From Microthrixaceae bacterium (GTDB lineage: Bacteria; Actinomycetota; Acidimicrobiia; Acidimicrobiales; Acidimicrobilacustridaceae), in assembly GCA_023264915.1 (NCBI GenBank), contig JAHFUU010000043.1, positions 1 to 10,194 of the forward strand: a stretch of 10,194 nucleotides of DNA. Direction: 5' to 3'. Each line of letters begins with the position of its first letter. Within the stretch, counting starts at the first letter, position 1. Shown one piece after another: positions 1-7,232 of this stretch. The notes below the pieces were generated by a model. It searched no databases. It saw nothing but the letters and a program-made list of their open reading frames with translations, and had not been told where the DNA came from. A program made the position numbers and the translations under genes.

Positions 1-1689
1 GCCATGGCTTCTGCAGTTCCCCTTTGGGCGCGGATCCAGGGTTGGGCAGACATCGCGGGACGTACGAGCCTGCTCGGGCTCGACTACAAGCCTCCCTACC
101 CGGGTGCCTACAGCGCTGTGGCCGGAGCGGTCGGGGTTGACGGGTTCACCGTCTTCTGCACGATCGTGATCTGTTGGGTCGTTGTCCTCACTGCCTTCGC
201 TGCGGACTCCTACCTGCGACGAGAAGGCCTTGATGGTCCCGAGCTGTATGTCCTGTTGCTCATCTCAGCTGCCGGGGGCGTCCTGCTGGCCTCCGCGAAC
301 GACCTCATCGCGCTGTTCCTGGGGCTCGAGACGATGTCGATCGCGGTCTACCTGCTGGCGGCCATGCATCTCAAGCGCGCCCAGTCCCAAGAGGCCGGAA
401 TGAAGTACTTCGTGCTGGGAGCGTTCTCCTCGGCGTTCTTGCTCTACGGGATCGCCATGCTCTATGGCGCCACCGGCACGACGAACCTCATCGGCATGAA
501 GACCGTGCTTGCCTCGAGCGTGGCGTTGAACGACTCGCTGCTCTTGTTGGGGTTCGGGTTCATGCTCGTCGGGTTCGGCTTCAAGATCTCCGCCGTCCCG
601 TTCCATTCCTGGAGTCCAGACGTCTATGACGGCGCGCCGACTCCGGCTGTGGTGTACATGTCTGCTGGGGTCAAGCTCGCAGCCTTCGCTGGACTCGTGC
701 GGGTGTTCGTCGTGTCGTTCGGCCAGTACTCGACTGATTGGCAACCCCTCGTCTACGGCCTGGCGGTCCTGTCGCTCGTCGTGGGAGCCGTCATCGGCAT
801 GGTCCAGACCAACGTCAAGCGGATGCTCGCCTACTCCTCGATCAGCCACGCCGGCTTCTTGCTCGTCGCGGTCGAGGCGTCCAGCCCGATCGGTACCTCC
901 GCCTTGCTGTTCTACCTGACCGTCTATGTGTTCATGGTTGCGGGGTCCTTCGGGGTCGCCGCGCTGGTCGGCCGTACCGGCGACGGGCGCCACAACCTCG
1001 ATGACTACAGGGGGCTCAACCGGACGAACCCAGGCCTGGCTGCGGCGCTGGTGCTGTTCCTGCTTGCCCAGGCCGGCGTGCCGTTCACCTCTGGCTTCTT
1101 GGCCAAGTTCTATGCGATCGGCGCTGCGGTGTCGGCTGGGTCCTACTACCTGGCGATCCTGGCGGTCGTTGCGTCGGTCATAGCAGCCTTCATCTACCTG
1201 CGGATCATCATCGCCATGTACATGAGCGAAGGCGGTCAAGGGGGTGCTGACGCCGCCCCGAACAACGCTGATCGCATCCACGTCCCGTTCACGGCTGGGT
1301 TGGGCATCGCCATCTGTGTCCTTGTGACGCTGGCGTTCGGCCTGTTCCCTGACTCTCTCACCAACCTGACCGACAAGGCCCGGCCTGTGCTGGTCCAAGA
1401 GGCCAAGCCAACAGCCCAAGGAGGGTCCAGCTCCCTCGGTGGCGCGACCCCGATGACCCAGGGCGCGGGCACCACCCCATCGGCGCCCGCGCCACCGACT
1501 CCGAGCAGCGAACCGGCACCGACGACCTCGTCGCGTGAAGGCACCGCGACGACACAGCCGGCCGCTTCCCGCACCTCACAGACCAACTCGACCTCGCGCA
1601 CCCAGACCACGGGCACGACCTCAACCTCCCAGACACCTGGGACCAGCGCTCCGGGTGCACAAGCTCGGGCTGGGGCGGAGCCCCGCTAG
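1..1689 (+). CDS. nuoN: NADH-quinone oxidoreductase subunit N, 5' partial
   Basis: This is an antiporter-like, proton-pumping membrane subunit of respiratory complex I. The family hallmarks are visible. Numbered from the ATG at 4, they are Glu109 in GLETMSIAVYLL, Lys194 in FKISAVPFHSWSPDVYDGAP, Lys224 in SAGVKLAAF and Lys368 in FLAKFY. Their spacing matches the essential E133/K217/K247/K395 set of E. coli NuoN. At least twelve hydrophobic segments follow one another to about residue 455. The ATG at 4 is probably not the true start: the frame is open to base 1, and the first one or two helices normally present in NuoN are missing. I therefore treat the gene as truncated by the window edge. After the last helix comes a tail of about 98 residues (464-561), almost all Thr, Ser, Pro, Ala, Gly and Gln, which is not part of the usual fold. 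The rest of the nuo operon would lie upstream. The stop overlaps the stop of the convergent hydrolase gene. Confidence 0.95.
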   Translation, partial: AMASAVPLWARIQGWADIAGRTSLLGLDYKPPYPGAYSAVAGAVGVDGFTVFCTIVICWVVVLTAFAADSYLRREGLDGPELYVLLLISAAGGVLLASANDLIALFLGLETMSIAVYLLAAMHLKRAQSQEAGMKYFVLGAFSSAFLLYGIAMLYGATGTTNLIGMKTVLASSVALNDSLLLLGFGFMLVGFGFKISAVPFHSWSPDVYDGAPTPAVVYMSAGVKLAAFAGLVRVFVVSFGQYSTDWQPLVYGLAVLSLVVGAVIGMVQTNVKRMLAYSSISHAGFLLVAVEASSPIGTSALLFYLTVYVFMVAGSFGVAALVGRTGDGRHNLDDYRGLNRTNPGLAAALVLFLLAQAGVPFTSGFLAKFYAIGAAVSAGSYYLAILAVVASVIAAFIYLRIIIAMYMSEGGQGGADAAPNNADRIHVPFTAGLGIAICVLVTLAFGLFPDSLTNLTDKARPVLVQEAKPTAQGGSSSLGGATPMTQGAGTTPSAPAPPTPSSEPAPTTSSREGTATTQPAASRTSQTNSTSRTQTTGTTSTSQTPGTSAPGAQARAGAEPR

Positions 1690-2777
1690 CCAGCGGTCTT
1701 GATGGAGGCAACGCCGGGCTTGTTGCCGTGGGAGGCGATCGAAGAGTCGTCGCCCGCGCGGCCTCCCACGTAGCGGTCCAAGAAGTCGACCAGCACCAGC
1801 TCATGGACTGCGGCCCAAGGTGCTGCCCCCTGGACCACGGGCAGGTGGTCAGCACCCACCAGGGTGAGGAAGAACCGGTGTGTCTTGACCTGGCCCCACA
1901 CGGTGGTCGAGTTCGAGTACGGCACGACGCTGTCGTGGTCGCCGTGCTCCAGCAGCAGTGGCGCCGACCCGACCGAGCCGCCGCCGGCTCCCATCGCGTC
2001 CGGGGCGAAGGCCACCACAGCTCGAACCCGCGGGTCCGCGCGCATGGGGAAGTAGCCGATGTCCAGGGCTGTGTCGGCTCCGTCAGAGTGGCCCACCACG
2101 CCCACCTTGGAGGAGTCGACACGTCCGGCCAGGGGAGCTCCCGCGGAGGCGACCGACGAGATCACGAAGGTGACATCGCCGGCTTGGTTGGGCAGGTCGC
2201 CCCTGTCCAGGTTCGCTCCGGCCCTGTTGCGGTCAGTGAGCGGGAACGATGGAGCGGCGACGACGTAGCCGGCAGCGGCCATGACCTGCGCGATGTGGGC
2301 GTAAGGGCCGGGGCCGATCTCGAAGCCGTGAGCGAAGACCACCAGCGGGTAAGGCCCGCCATCGTCATTGGGGTAGTACACCGTCGTCGGCAGGGACCGC
2401 GAGCTTGCGATGGTGCGCCCGCGGCTGACGGTCTTGCGGGAGCTGTCGACCAGCGACAAGGAAGTGGTCGTCACCTGATGAGGCGCACCCACGGGCCGGG
2501 GTGCAGATCGTGGTGTGGTTGGCGCAGCGGGCGCAGTCGTGGTGGGACCCGGCATCGTCGGAGGTGCCAGAGTCGGAAGAACGGCTTGGCCCGTGGTGGC
2601 TGGCCCGGAACCGATCGACAGGGCCGTCGCGCCCGGCGCCACGGATTGGCTCGAGTTGGTGGCCGACGGCCCCTCGGCTGCCGTCTCTGATCGGCCGCAG
2701 GAGCCTGCCGTCAGGGCCACAGCCACCAGCAAGGTGGTTGCGGACCATCGGCGGTCGGCTCGGCTCACGGCTCGCAC
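1686..2777 (-). CDS. Exported lipoprotein alpha/beta hydrolase (dienelactone hydrolase/lipase-like)
   Basis: This 363-residue protein is predicted to be secreted and lipid-anchored. A positive N-terminus and hydrophobic core (residues 13-24) lead to AGSC, with Cys27 as the candidate lipidated residue. The -3 residue is Ala, so the lipobox is not ideal. A Ser/Thr/Pro/Ala-rich linker runs to about residue 105. The hydrolase domain shows the oxyanion-region HG at 150-151 (VVFAHGFEIGPGP), the nucleophile elbow GHSDG with Ser231, the acid in EHGDHDSVVPY (probably Asp282) and the catalytic His311 in GADHLPVV. This arrangement is typical of the dienelactone hydrolase, chlorophyllase and PETase-like branch. 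The substrate cannot be read from the sequence. The start is GTG at 2777. Upstream in frame there is no other ATG, GTG or TTG before a stop near 2907, and a weak GGGG lies just ahead. The matrixin-like protease gene is 163 bp upstream on the same strand. Confidence 0.88.
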   Translation of the reverse strand: MRAVSRADRRWSATTLLVAVALTAGSCGRSETAAEGPSATNSSQSVAPGATALSIGSGPATTGQAVLPTLAPPTMPGPTTTAPAAPTTPRSAPRPVGAPHQVTTTSLSLVDSSRKTVSRGRTIASSRSLPTTVYYPNDDGGPYPLVVFAHGFEIGPGPYAHIAQVMAAAGYVVAAPSFPLTDRNRAGANLDRGDLPNQAGDVTFVISSVASAGAPLAGRVDSSKVGVVGHSDGADTALDIGYFPMRADPRVRAVVAFAPDAMGAGGGSVGSAPLLLEHGDHDSVVPYSNSTTVWGQVKTHRFFLTLVGADHLPVVQGAAPWAAVHELVLVDFLDRYVGGRAGDDSSIASHGNKPGVASIKTAG

Positions 2778-2796
2778 CGGCCCCGTTGCTGAACGG

Positions 2797-2844
2797 CCCC
2801 AGGTCCAGTTCCAGGCCCAGGCCCAGTTCCAGGGGCCGGTCCAG
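2797..2844. repeat. Imperfect hexanucleotide tandem repeat (NNCCAG x 8)
   Basis: Eight consecutive hexamers fit NNCCAG, with one degenerate unit (GGGCCG at 2833-2838). In order they are CCCCAG, GTCCAG, TTCCAG, GCCCAG, GCCCAG, TTCCAG, GGGCCG and GTCCAG. The units from the second to the last run forward and then back in nearly mirrored order. The tract lies in the gap between the stop of the protease gene and the start of the lipoprotein hydrolase gene. It ends about 20 bp before the hydrolase GTG on the minus strand, so it would be in that gene's leader or promoter. It is not inside a credible gene. Confidence 0.75.
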
Positions 2845-2940
2845 GTTCCGGTGCTCGCAGATGCGACCTGAGAGCCCGTGCCAGAGACGTTGTCATGCCG
2901 TCACGATGGTAGGAGGAGCGCGAGGCCCGCTCGGGAATGG

Positions 2941-4110
2941 TCACCTGAGGCGGATCCAGGTCGAGGCACAGCCGCGGGACGCGCCCATGTTCCACAAGCC
3001 GCGCCGGTCACCCGGGCCGTAGCCGTCGCGGGCATCCTCACTCAGGGTTGGTTGCATCAGCTCCTTGGTGTCATCGACGTGATCGAGCCCGACGAGATGC
3101 CCGAGCTCGTGTAGCAGCACGTTGCCGACCGTCGCGCCTGCTCCGAAGCCCGGGGTGAGGTCCGCCCCGGCCAGCAGCACGACTGCTCCCGATACGAACA
3201 GGCGGTCGCCGCTGTCAAAGATGATCACCTCGGGCACCGCCACCCCGACCGTGTCGGCGTTGTCGTTGTTGAACAGGTCTGTCTGGTCATGGGTCGCCCA
3301 GCCGATGACCACAGGCTCGTACACGTTCTTGAGGTCGGAGATCCGGCCGGATCGCGGTGAGGAGGCGGGTATGGCCTCAGTGGTGCCGTCATAGCTGAAA
3401 CGGAGGCCTGTCGCCGCCTCGAGCTTGCGCACCGCCTCTTGTACGAGCGAGAGGCCGTTGGGAGGGCCCCCAGCGGCGTGGACCACGTAGTGCGTGGTTC
3501 TGCACGGATTGAATCCGCCCGACTTGCCGGCGAAGCTCGACAGAGCCTTGTACTGGCCCTGGTTCGGAGGCCGGGCCGGAACCCGGAGGTCGCCCGAAGA
3601 CACGTCCTCTCCGAGAAGGTCCGCGTCCGAAGGTCCCCTCGCGATCGTGACTGGTGGCGAGGGTCGTGAGGCCTGCGGGACCGTTGCCAGGGTGGCGGTC
3701 GGGTCAGAGGCCGCTTCAGTGCTGGTGGGTGCGGCTGTGGTCGACGTGGCCGGCTTGGCCGAAGCGGTGGGTAGCACCCCCGCACCGGGCCCGTCCGCTC
3801 CACTCGTTTGAGCCTGGTCGGTCCGACCCGAAAACGCGACGGCCGCCGCGACGGCACCCAGCACCGCTACGGCAACCACGAGAACCGCCCATGGCCAGGT
3901 GCGCGACCGAGGCCCCGTCGGGGGTGCAGCCCCCGAGGCGATTGGCTCCGTGGGCGCCTGGGGGGGCAAGTGCAAGGGTGACGTTTCGGGCCCCCCTCGT
4001 CCGCTCAACGGTGCTGGCTGGTCGCCTTTGCCTGGTGGTAGGTGGTCAGCGGGCACGCGACAATCATGGCCCATATCGCGTGCGTGTAGAGGCCAGCGAC
4101 TCCCGCTCAC
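2941..4110 (-). CDS. Membrane-anchored matrixin-like zinc metalloprotease
   Basis: This is a 389-residue predicted type II membrane protein. Residues 1-70 are a Pro-rich cytoplasmic segment. Residues 73-93 are one hydrophobic anchor following RSRTWPW. A Thr/Ser/Ala/Pro-rich stalk runs to about 160, and the catalytic domain lies outside the cell. The zinc site HELGHLVGLDH is at 334-344 (His334, Glu335, His338, His344), with a Met-turn at Met352 in ELMQP. Together these define a metzincin, closest in look to peptidase family M10A (matrixin). The strand GVAVPEVIIF and the ending YGPGDRRGLWNMG...GC also fit actinobacterial matrixin-like proteins. Cys203 and Cys381 could form a disulfide. No substrate can be inferred. 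The start is uncertain: GTG at 4110 leaves 9 bp after the small membrane gene, while ATG at 4074 and GTG at 4059 are alternatives. None has a clear ribosome binding site. Confidence 0.85.
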   Translation of the reverse strand: MSGSRWPLHARDMGHDCRVPADHLPPGKGDQPAPLSGRGGPETSPLHLPPQAPTEPIASGAAPPTGPRSRTWPWAVLVVAVAVLGAVAAAVAFSGRTDQAQTSGADGPGAGVLPTASAKPATSTTAAPTSTEAASDPTATLATVPQASRPSPPVTIARGPSDADLLGEDVSSGDLRVPARPPNQGQYKALSSFAGKSGGFNPCRTTHYVVHAAGGPPNGLSLVQEAVRKLEAATGLRFSYDGTTEAIPASSPRSGRISDLKNVYEPVVIGWATHDQTDLFNNDNADTVGVAVPEVIIFDSGDRLFVSGAVVLLAGADLTPGFGAGATVGNVLLHELGHLVGLDHVDDTKELMQPTLSEDARDGYGPGDRRGLWNMGASRGCASTWIRLR

Positions 4111-4119
4111 GCGAGGCGC

Positions 4120-4335
4120 TCAGCGTGTGGGCACTCGGCGGGGGGGTTCTACCCGGTAGGCGAGGACAGCGACACAACCCAACATGATGAGCGTCAGAAG
4201 CAGCTGGCACCCCTCGATCAGCGCGGGCTCTTCAGGTGCGAGCCCAGCCAGCAGCAGAGCTGCCGTGGCCAGGAACCCCGCCGCCACGGCAAGCCGTGAG
4301 TTTACGAAGCTGTTCCAGTTCGGTGGCGCTGCCAT
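4120..4335 (-). CDS. Small two-helix membrane protein, function unknown
   Basis: This is a 71-residue protein that I do not recognise as a named family. It has two hydrophobic segments, about residues 14-33 (RLAVAAGFLATAALLLAGLA) and 40-60 (IEGCQLLLTLIMLGCVAVLAY). A short acidic loop (APEEPALIEG) joins them and the C-terminus is basic (EPPRRVPTR), so both ends are probably cytoplasmic. The hydrophobic pattern and the 9-bp spacing to the protease gene downstream argue that it is real and co-transcribed. It starts with ATG but lacks an obvious ribosome binding site. It could be an accessory partner of the protease or simply a neighbour. Confidence 0.6.
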   Translation of the reverse strand: MAAPPNWNSFVNSRLAVAAGFLATAALLLAGLAPEEPALIEGCQLLLTLIMLGCVAVLAYRVEPPRRVPTR

Positions 4336-4369
4336 CTCGGGTTTGTCGGCATTCGATCAGTCGCGCTGA

Positions 4370-4386
4370 AGTCAAGAGCGGGTCAA
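4370..4386 (-). promoter_or_regulatory. Two candidate -35 boxes upstream of the small membrane protein
   Basis: Read on the minus strand, TTGACC (4386-4381) and TTGACT (4375-4370) lie 35-51 bp upstream of the ATG at 4335. Both resemble a sigma-70 -35 element. I could not find a convincing TANNNT at the right distance from either, so the promoter assignment is tentative. Confidence 0.25.
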
Positions 4387-4495
4387 CTGGCTCATTTCAT
4401 CCATTGAGGTCATCCTGGCGACGGCGGGTCAGGGTGCGCCGGCCGCTGTCAGCGGGAAGCTCGCTCGAATGTGCCGGTGAGCGGGCATCTGCCAG

Positions 4496-4515
4496 CCCGG
4501 GGGGACAAGCCGGGC
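4496..4515 (-). terminator. Possible GC hairpin after valS, no T-tract
   Basis: GCCCGG (4496-4501) and CCGGGC (4510-4515) form a perfect 6-bp stem with an 8-nt loop, about 30 bp beyond the valS stop. An outer GGGGG/CCCCC pairing (4500-4504 with 4519-4523) is an alternative fold. No run of T follows on the minus strand. If it ends transcription it would be a U-less terminator, as is often seen in high-GC actinobacteria. Confidence 0.3.
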
Positions 4516-4545
4516 GTGCCCCCAGGTTGCTGCGCGCGCCGAGCG

Positions 4546-7122
4546 TCAGCTGTCCTCGGCAGCGAGGTCGACCTCGACGGCCAGCTCGGCGGCCTCGTCG
4601 AGCTCCATGGCGATCACCGATCCGGCGGCCTCGATGTCGGCGTGAGCCAGCTCGATCAGGTCGAGATGGTCGCGAGGACCGAGAACCGCCAGCTTGGACA
4701 CGGGCGTGCGGAGCGATCTGTGCTGGGCGCTCTTGGCCTTGTTGATCTCGCCAAGGACCCAAACTGCGAGCGGGTAGACCTCGGACTCGTTGGTGTCCTC
4801 AGCGGTGCCATGCACCGCCTCGGCAGCGCTCGGCCACCCCGTTCGATGGACCGACCCCTCGTTCCACCAGGACCAGACCTCTTCGGTGGCAAAGACCATG
4901 AACGGTGCGAGCAGGCGCAACAGGATCGACAGCACGCGCCTCAGGGTCGCGTGTGCCGATGCCGCTGCCTGGGTTCCTGTGGCCCCGTAAGCGCGTGACT
5001 TGACCAGCTCGACATAGTGATCACACACATCCCAGAAGAAGGCTTCGACCTTCTCGAGCGCCCGGGCGTAGTCGAAGTCGTCGAACGCGCTGGTCGCCTC
5101 GTTCACGATGCCGGCCAGCGCGAGCAGCAGTGAGCGGTCGACCGGCTCGGTGATGGCGCGCGGGCCGAGCTCGCTCGGCGCGGGCACAGCCCCGGCCCGT
5201 TCACCTAGCCCGAGCACGAACCTCGAGACGTTCAAGATCTTGATGGCGAACTTGCGTCCAACACGCATCTGCTTGGGGTCAGCGGCGGTATCGGTACCCG
5301 GGCGCCCGCGGGCGGCCCAGTAGCGCACTCCGTCCGCTCCGAACTCCTCGAGCAGGGGCATGGGCGTGACCACGTTGTCCTTGGACTTGGACATCTTCTT
5401 GCGGTCGGGGTCGAGCACCCATCCGTTGAGGGTGACGTGGTGCCAGGGCAGGGTGCCGTGCTCGTACTCGGCGCGGAGCACGGTCGAGAACAGCCAGGTG
5501 CGGATTATCTCTGGTCCCTGGGGCCGCAGGTCCATCGGGAAGGTCCGCCAGAGCAGGTCCTCGTCGAAGGCCCAGCCCGTGGCGATCTGTGGGGTGAGCG
5601 ATGACGTTGCCCAGGTGTCCATGACGTCGGCGTCGCCCACGAACCCGCCGGGCTGGCCGCGTTGGGCCTCGCCGTAACCCGGTGGAGTGTGGCTCGACGG
5701 GTCGACAGGGAGCATCTCGCGCGTGGGGGTCAAGGGCCGTTCGACAACGGCTTGGCCGTCGTCGTCCAGCGGATACCAGATTGGGATCGGCACCCCGAAG
5801 AATCGTTGCCGCGAGACGAGCCAGTCAGTGGCAAGGCCCTTGACCCAGTCGTCATATCGCTCGCGCATGAACTGCGGGTGCCAGACGAGCTGGCGGCCGG
5901 CTGCCAGGAGCTTGTCGCGCAGCTCGGGGTCGCGCGCCCCGTTCCGGATGTACCACTGGCGGCTGGTGACGATCTCGAGCGGCTTGTCACCCTTCTCGAA
6001 GAACTTCACCGCGTGGGTGATCTTGCGCGGATCACCTTCGATGTCTCCGTTGGCAGACATCAACGCGACGACTCGATCACGTGCACCCCGGGCAGTCTTG
6101 CCGGCAAGCTCGGCGTAAGCCTCGCGACCGCCTAGTGCCGTGAGCCAATCAGGGGTCTCGCGTGCCAAACGACCGTCACGGTCCACGATCGAACGCACAG
6201 GCAGGTCGAGCTCGCGCCACCACACCACGTCGGTCGTGTCACCGAAGGTGCAGACCATGGCGATTCCGGTGCCCTTGTCGGGATCAGCGAGCCCATGGGT
6301 CAGGATCGGGACCTCGACCTCGAACAGCGGTGTGACCAGGGTCGTGCCGACCAGGTCGGCATAGCGCTCGTCGTCGGGATGCACCACACACGCGACGCAT
6401 GCAGGCAGCAGCTCGGGCCTTGTCGTGTCGACGCGCAACGGCGCGCCGTCACCCCGGCGGAACAGCATCGTGTGGTAGAAGCTGACCTCGTCGCGGTCTT
6501 CGAGCTCTGCTTGGGCGACAGCGGTCTGGAAGGTCACGTCCCAAAGCGTCGGGGCCTCGGACAGGTAGGCCTGGCCACGCTCGAGGTTGGACAGGAAGGC
6601 CCACTGCGAAACAGCTTGCGCGTGATCGTCGATGGTCGCATACGTGAGTGACCAGTCAACAGAGAGCCCTAGCGTTCGCCACAGGTGCTCGAAGGCCTTC
6701 TCGTCCCGTGTGGTGAGGGTGTGGCAGAGCTCGATGAAGTTGCGGCGTGAGATGGCAAGCGGTGGTTTGGGTGGATCTTCGGGCGGCTTGAACCCGGGGT
6801 CATAGGGAACCGACGGGTCACAGGTGACCCCGTAGAAGTTCTGCACGCGGCGCTCGGTGGGCAGGCCGTTGTCGTCCCAGCCCATCGGGTAGAAGACCTC
6901 GTCCCCGACCATGCGGCGATAGCGGGCTATGGCATCGGTCTGCACGTACCCGAACACCGATCCCATGTGGAGGCTTCCGCTGACCGTCGGCGGTGGTGTG
7001 TCGATCGAGAAGATCTCGTCACGGGTTCGAGAGCGGTCAAAGGCGAACAGGTTGCTGGCTTCCCACCGGTCTGACCACTTCGCTTCCAGGCCCTCGATCG
7101 AGGGCTTGTCAGGGATCTGCAT
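4546..7122 (-). CDS. valS: Valine--tRNA ligase (class Ia, actinobacterial variant)
   Basis: This enzyme charges tRNA-Val with valine. The 858 residues hold a full class Ia synthetase. The nucleotide-binding signature region SGSLHMGSVFGY is at 48-59. The segment FYPMGWDDNGLPTERRVQN (77-95) is typical of one actinobacterial ValRS subgroup. The CP1 editing domain (about 190-340) has TTRPE at 233-237 and GTGIAMVCTFGDTTD at 284-298. DWLVSRQRFFGVPIPIW (433-449) and KMSKS at 576-580 follow, then a helical anticodon-binding domain. The C-terminal coiled-coil arm of E. coli-type ValRS is not evident, and the protein ends soon after the anticodon domain. The usual second His of the HIGH motif is Ser55 (HMGS). 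The ATG at 7122 fits the family N-terminus (PDKPSIEGLEAKW) and has no ribosome binding site, but a -10 box stands 6 nt upstream, suggesting leaderless translation. Confidence 0.95.
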   Translation of the reverse strand: MQIPDKPSIEGLEAKWSDRWEASNLFAFDRSRTRDEIFSIDTPPPTVSGSLHMGSVFGYVQTDAIARYRRMVGDEVFYPMGWDDNGLPTERRVQNFYGVTCDPSVPYDPGFKPPEDPPKPPLAISRRNFIELCHTLTTRDEKAFEHLWRTLGLSVDWSLTYATIDDHAQAVSQWAFLSNLERGQAYLSEAPTLWDVTFQTAVAQAELEDRDEVSFYHTMLFRRGDGAPLRVDTTRPELLPACVACVVHPDDERYADLVGTTLVTPLFEVEVPILTHGLADPDKGTGIAMVCTFGDTTDVVWWRELDLPVRSIVDRDGRLARETPDWLTALGGREAYAELAGKTARGARDRVVALMSANGDIEGDPRKITHAVKFFEKGDKPLEIVTSRQWYIRNGARDPELRDKLLAAGRQLVWHPQFMRERYDDWVKGLATDWLVSRQRFFGVPIPIWYPLDDDGQAVVERPLTPTREMLPVDPSSHTPPGYGEAQRGQPGGFVGDADVMDTWATSSLTPQIATGWAFDEDLLWRTFPMDLRPQGPEIIRTWLFSTVLRAEYEHGTLPWHHVTLNGWVLDPDRKKMSKSKDNVVTPMPLLEEFGADGVRYWAARGRPGTDTAADPKQMRVGRKFAIKILNVSRFVLGLGERAGAVPAPSELGPRAITEPVDRSLLLALAGIVNEATSAFDDFDYARALEKVEAFFWDVCDHYVELVKSRAYGATGTQAAASAHATLRRVLSILLRLLAPFMVFATEEVWSWWNEGSVHRTGWPSAAEAVHGTAEDTNESEVYPLAVWVLGEINKAKSAQHRSLRTPVSKLAVLGPRDHLDLIELAHADIEAAGSVIAMELDEAAELAVEVDLAAEDS

Positions 7123-7128
7123 GCGCTG

Positions 7129-7134
7129 AGGCTA
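7129..7134 (-). promoter_or_regulatory. Candidate -10 box of valS (leaderless transcript)
   Basis: On the minus strand TAGCCT fits TANNNT, with 6 nt between it and the valS ATG. Transcription would therefore begin at or next to the start codon. No good -35 hexamer is seen about 17 bp further up, where the 7147-7163 inverted repeat lies. Confidence 0.45.
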
Positions 7135-7146
7135 CTAACTGCGTCG

Positions 7147-7182
7147 CGGGGGCTGCGCCCCCGGCGGACGGCCTTGGGCCGT
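7147..7182. repeat. Two adjacent perfect short hairpins in the valS-hemQ divergent region
   Basis: CGGGGGC (7147-7153), loop TGC and GCCCCCG (7157-7163) form a perfect 7-bp stem. Next to it ACGGCC (7168-7173), loop TTG and GGCCGT (7177-7182) form a perfect 6-bp stem. A looser pair, CCGGCGG (7194-7200) with CCGCCGG (7218-7224), follows. Inside it, GGCGG-TCGTG-CCGCC (7208-7222) is another possible fold. The function is unknown. Confidence 0.6.
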
Positions 7183-7232
7183 GCGCACTTTCACCGGCGG
7201 GTTCCGTGGCGGTCGTGCCGCCGGGCGGCGCC

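Noticed and set aside
265..1419. 384-codon open frame antisense to nuoN
   Set aside because: The product is rich in Arg, Asp, Gln and His with no fold signature, and nuoN on the other strand is certain.
2765..2995. Minus-strand open frame with a Pro-Gly repeat (PGPAPGTGPGPGTGPG)
   Set aside because: The repeat is only the translation of the hexanucleotide tract. The frame overlaps the protease 3' end and has no ribosome binding site.
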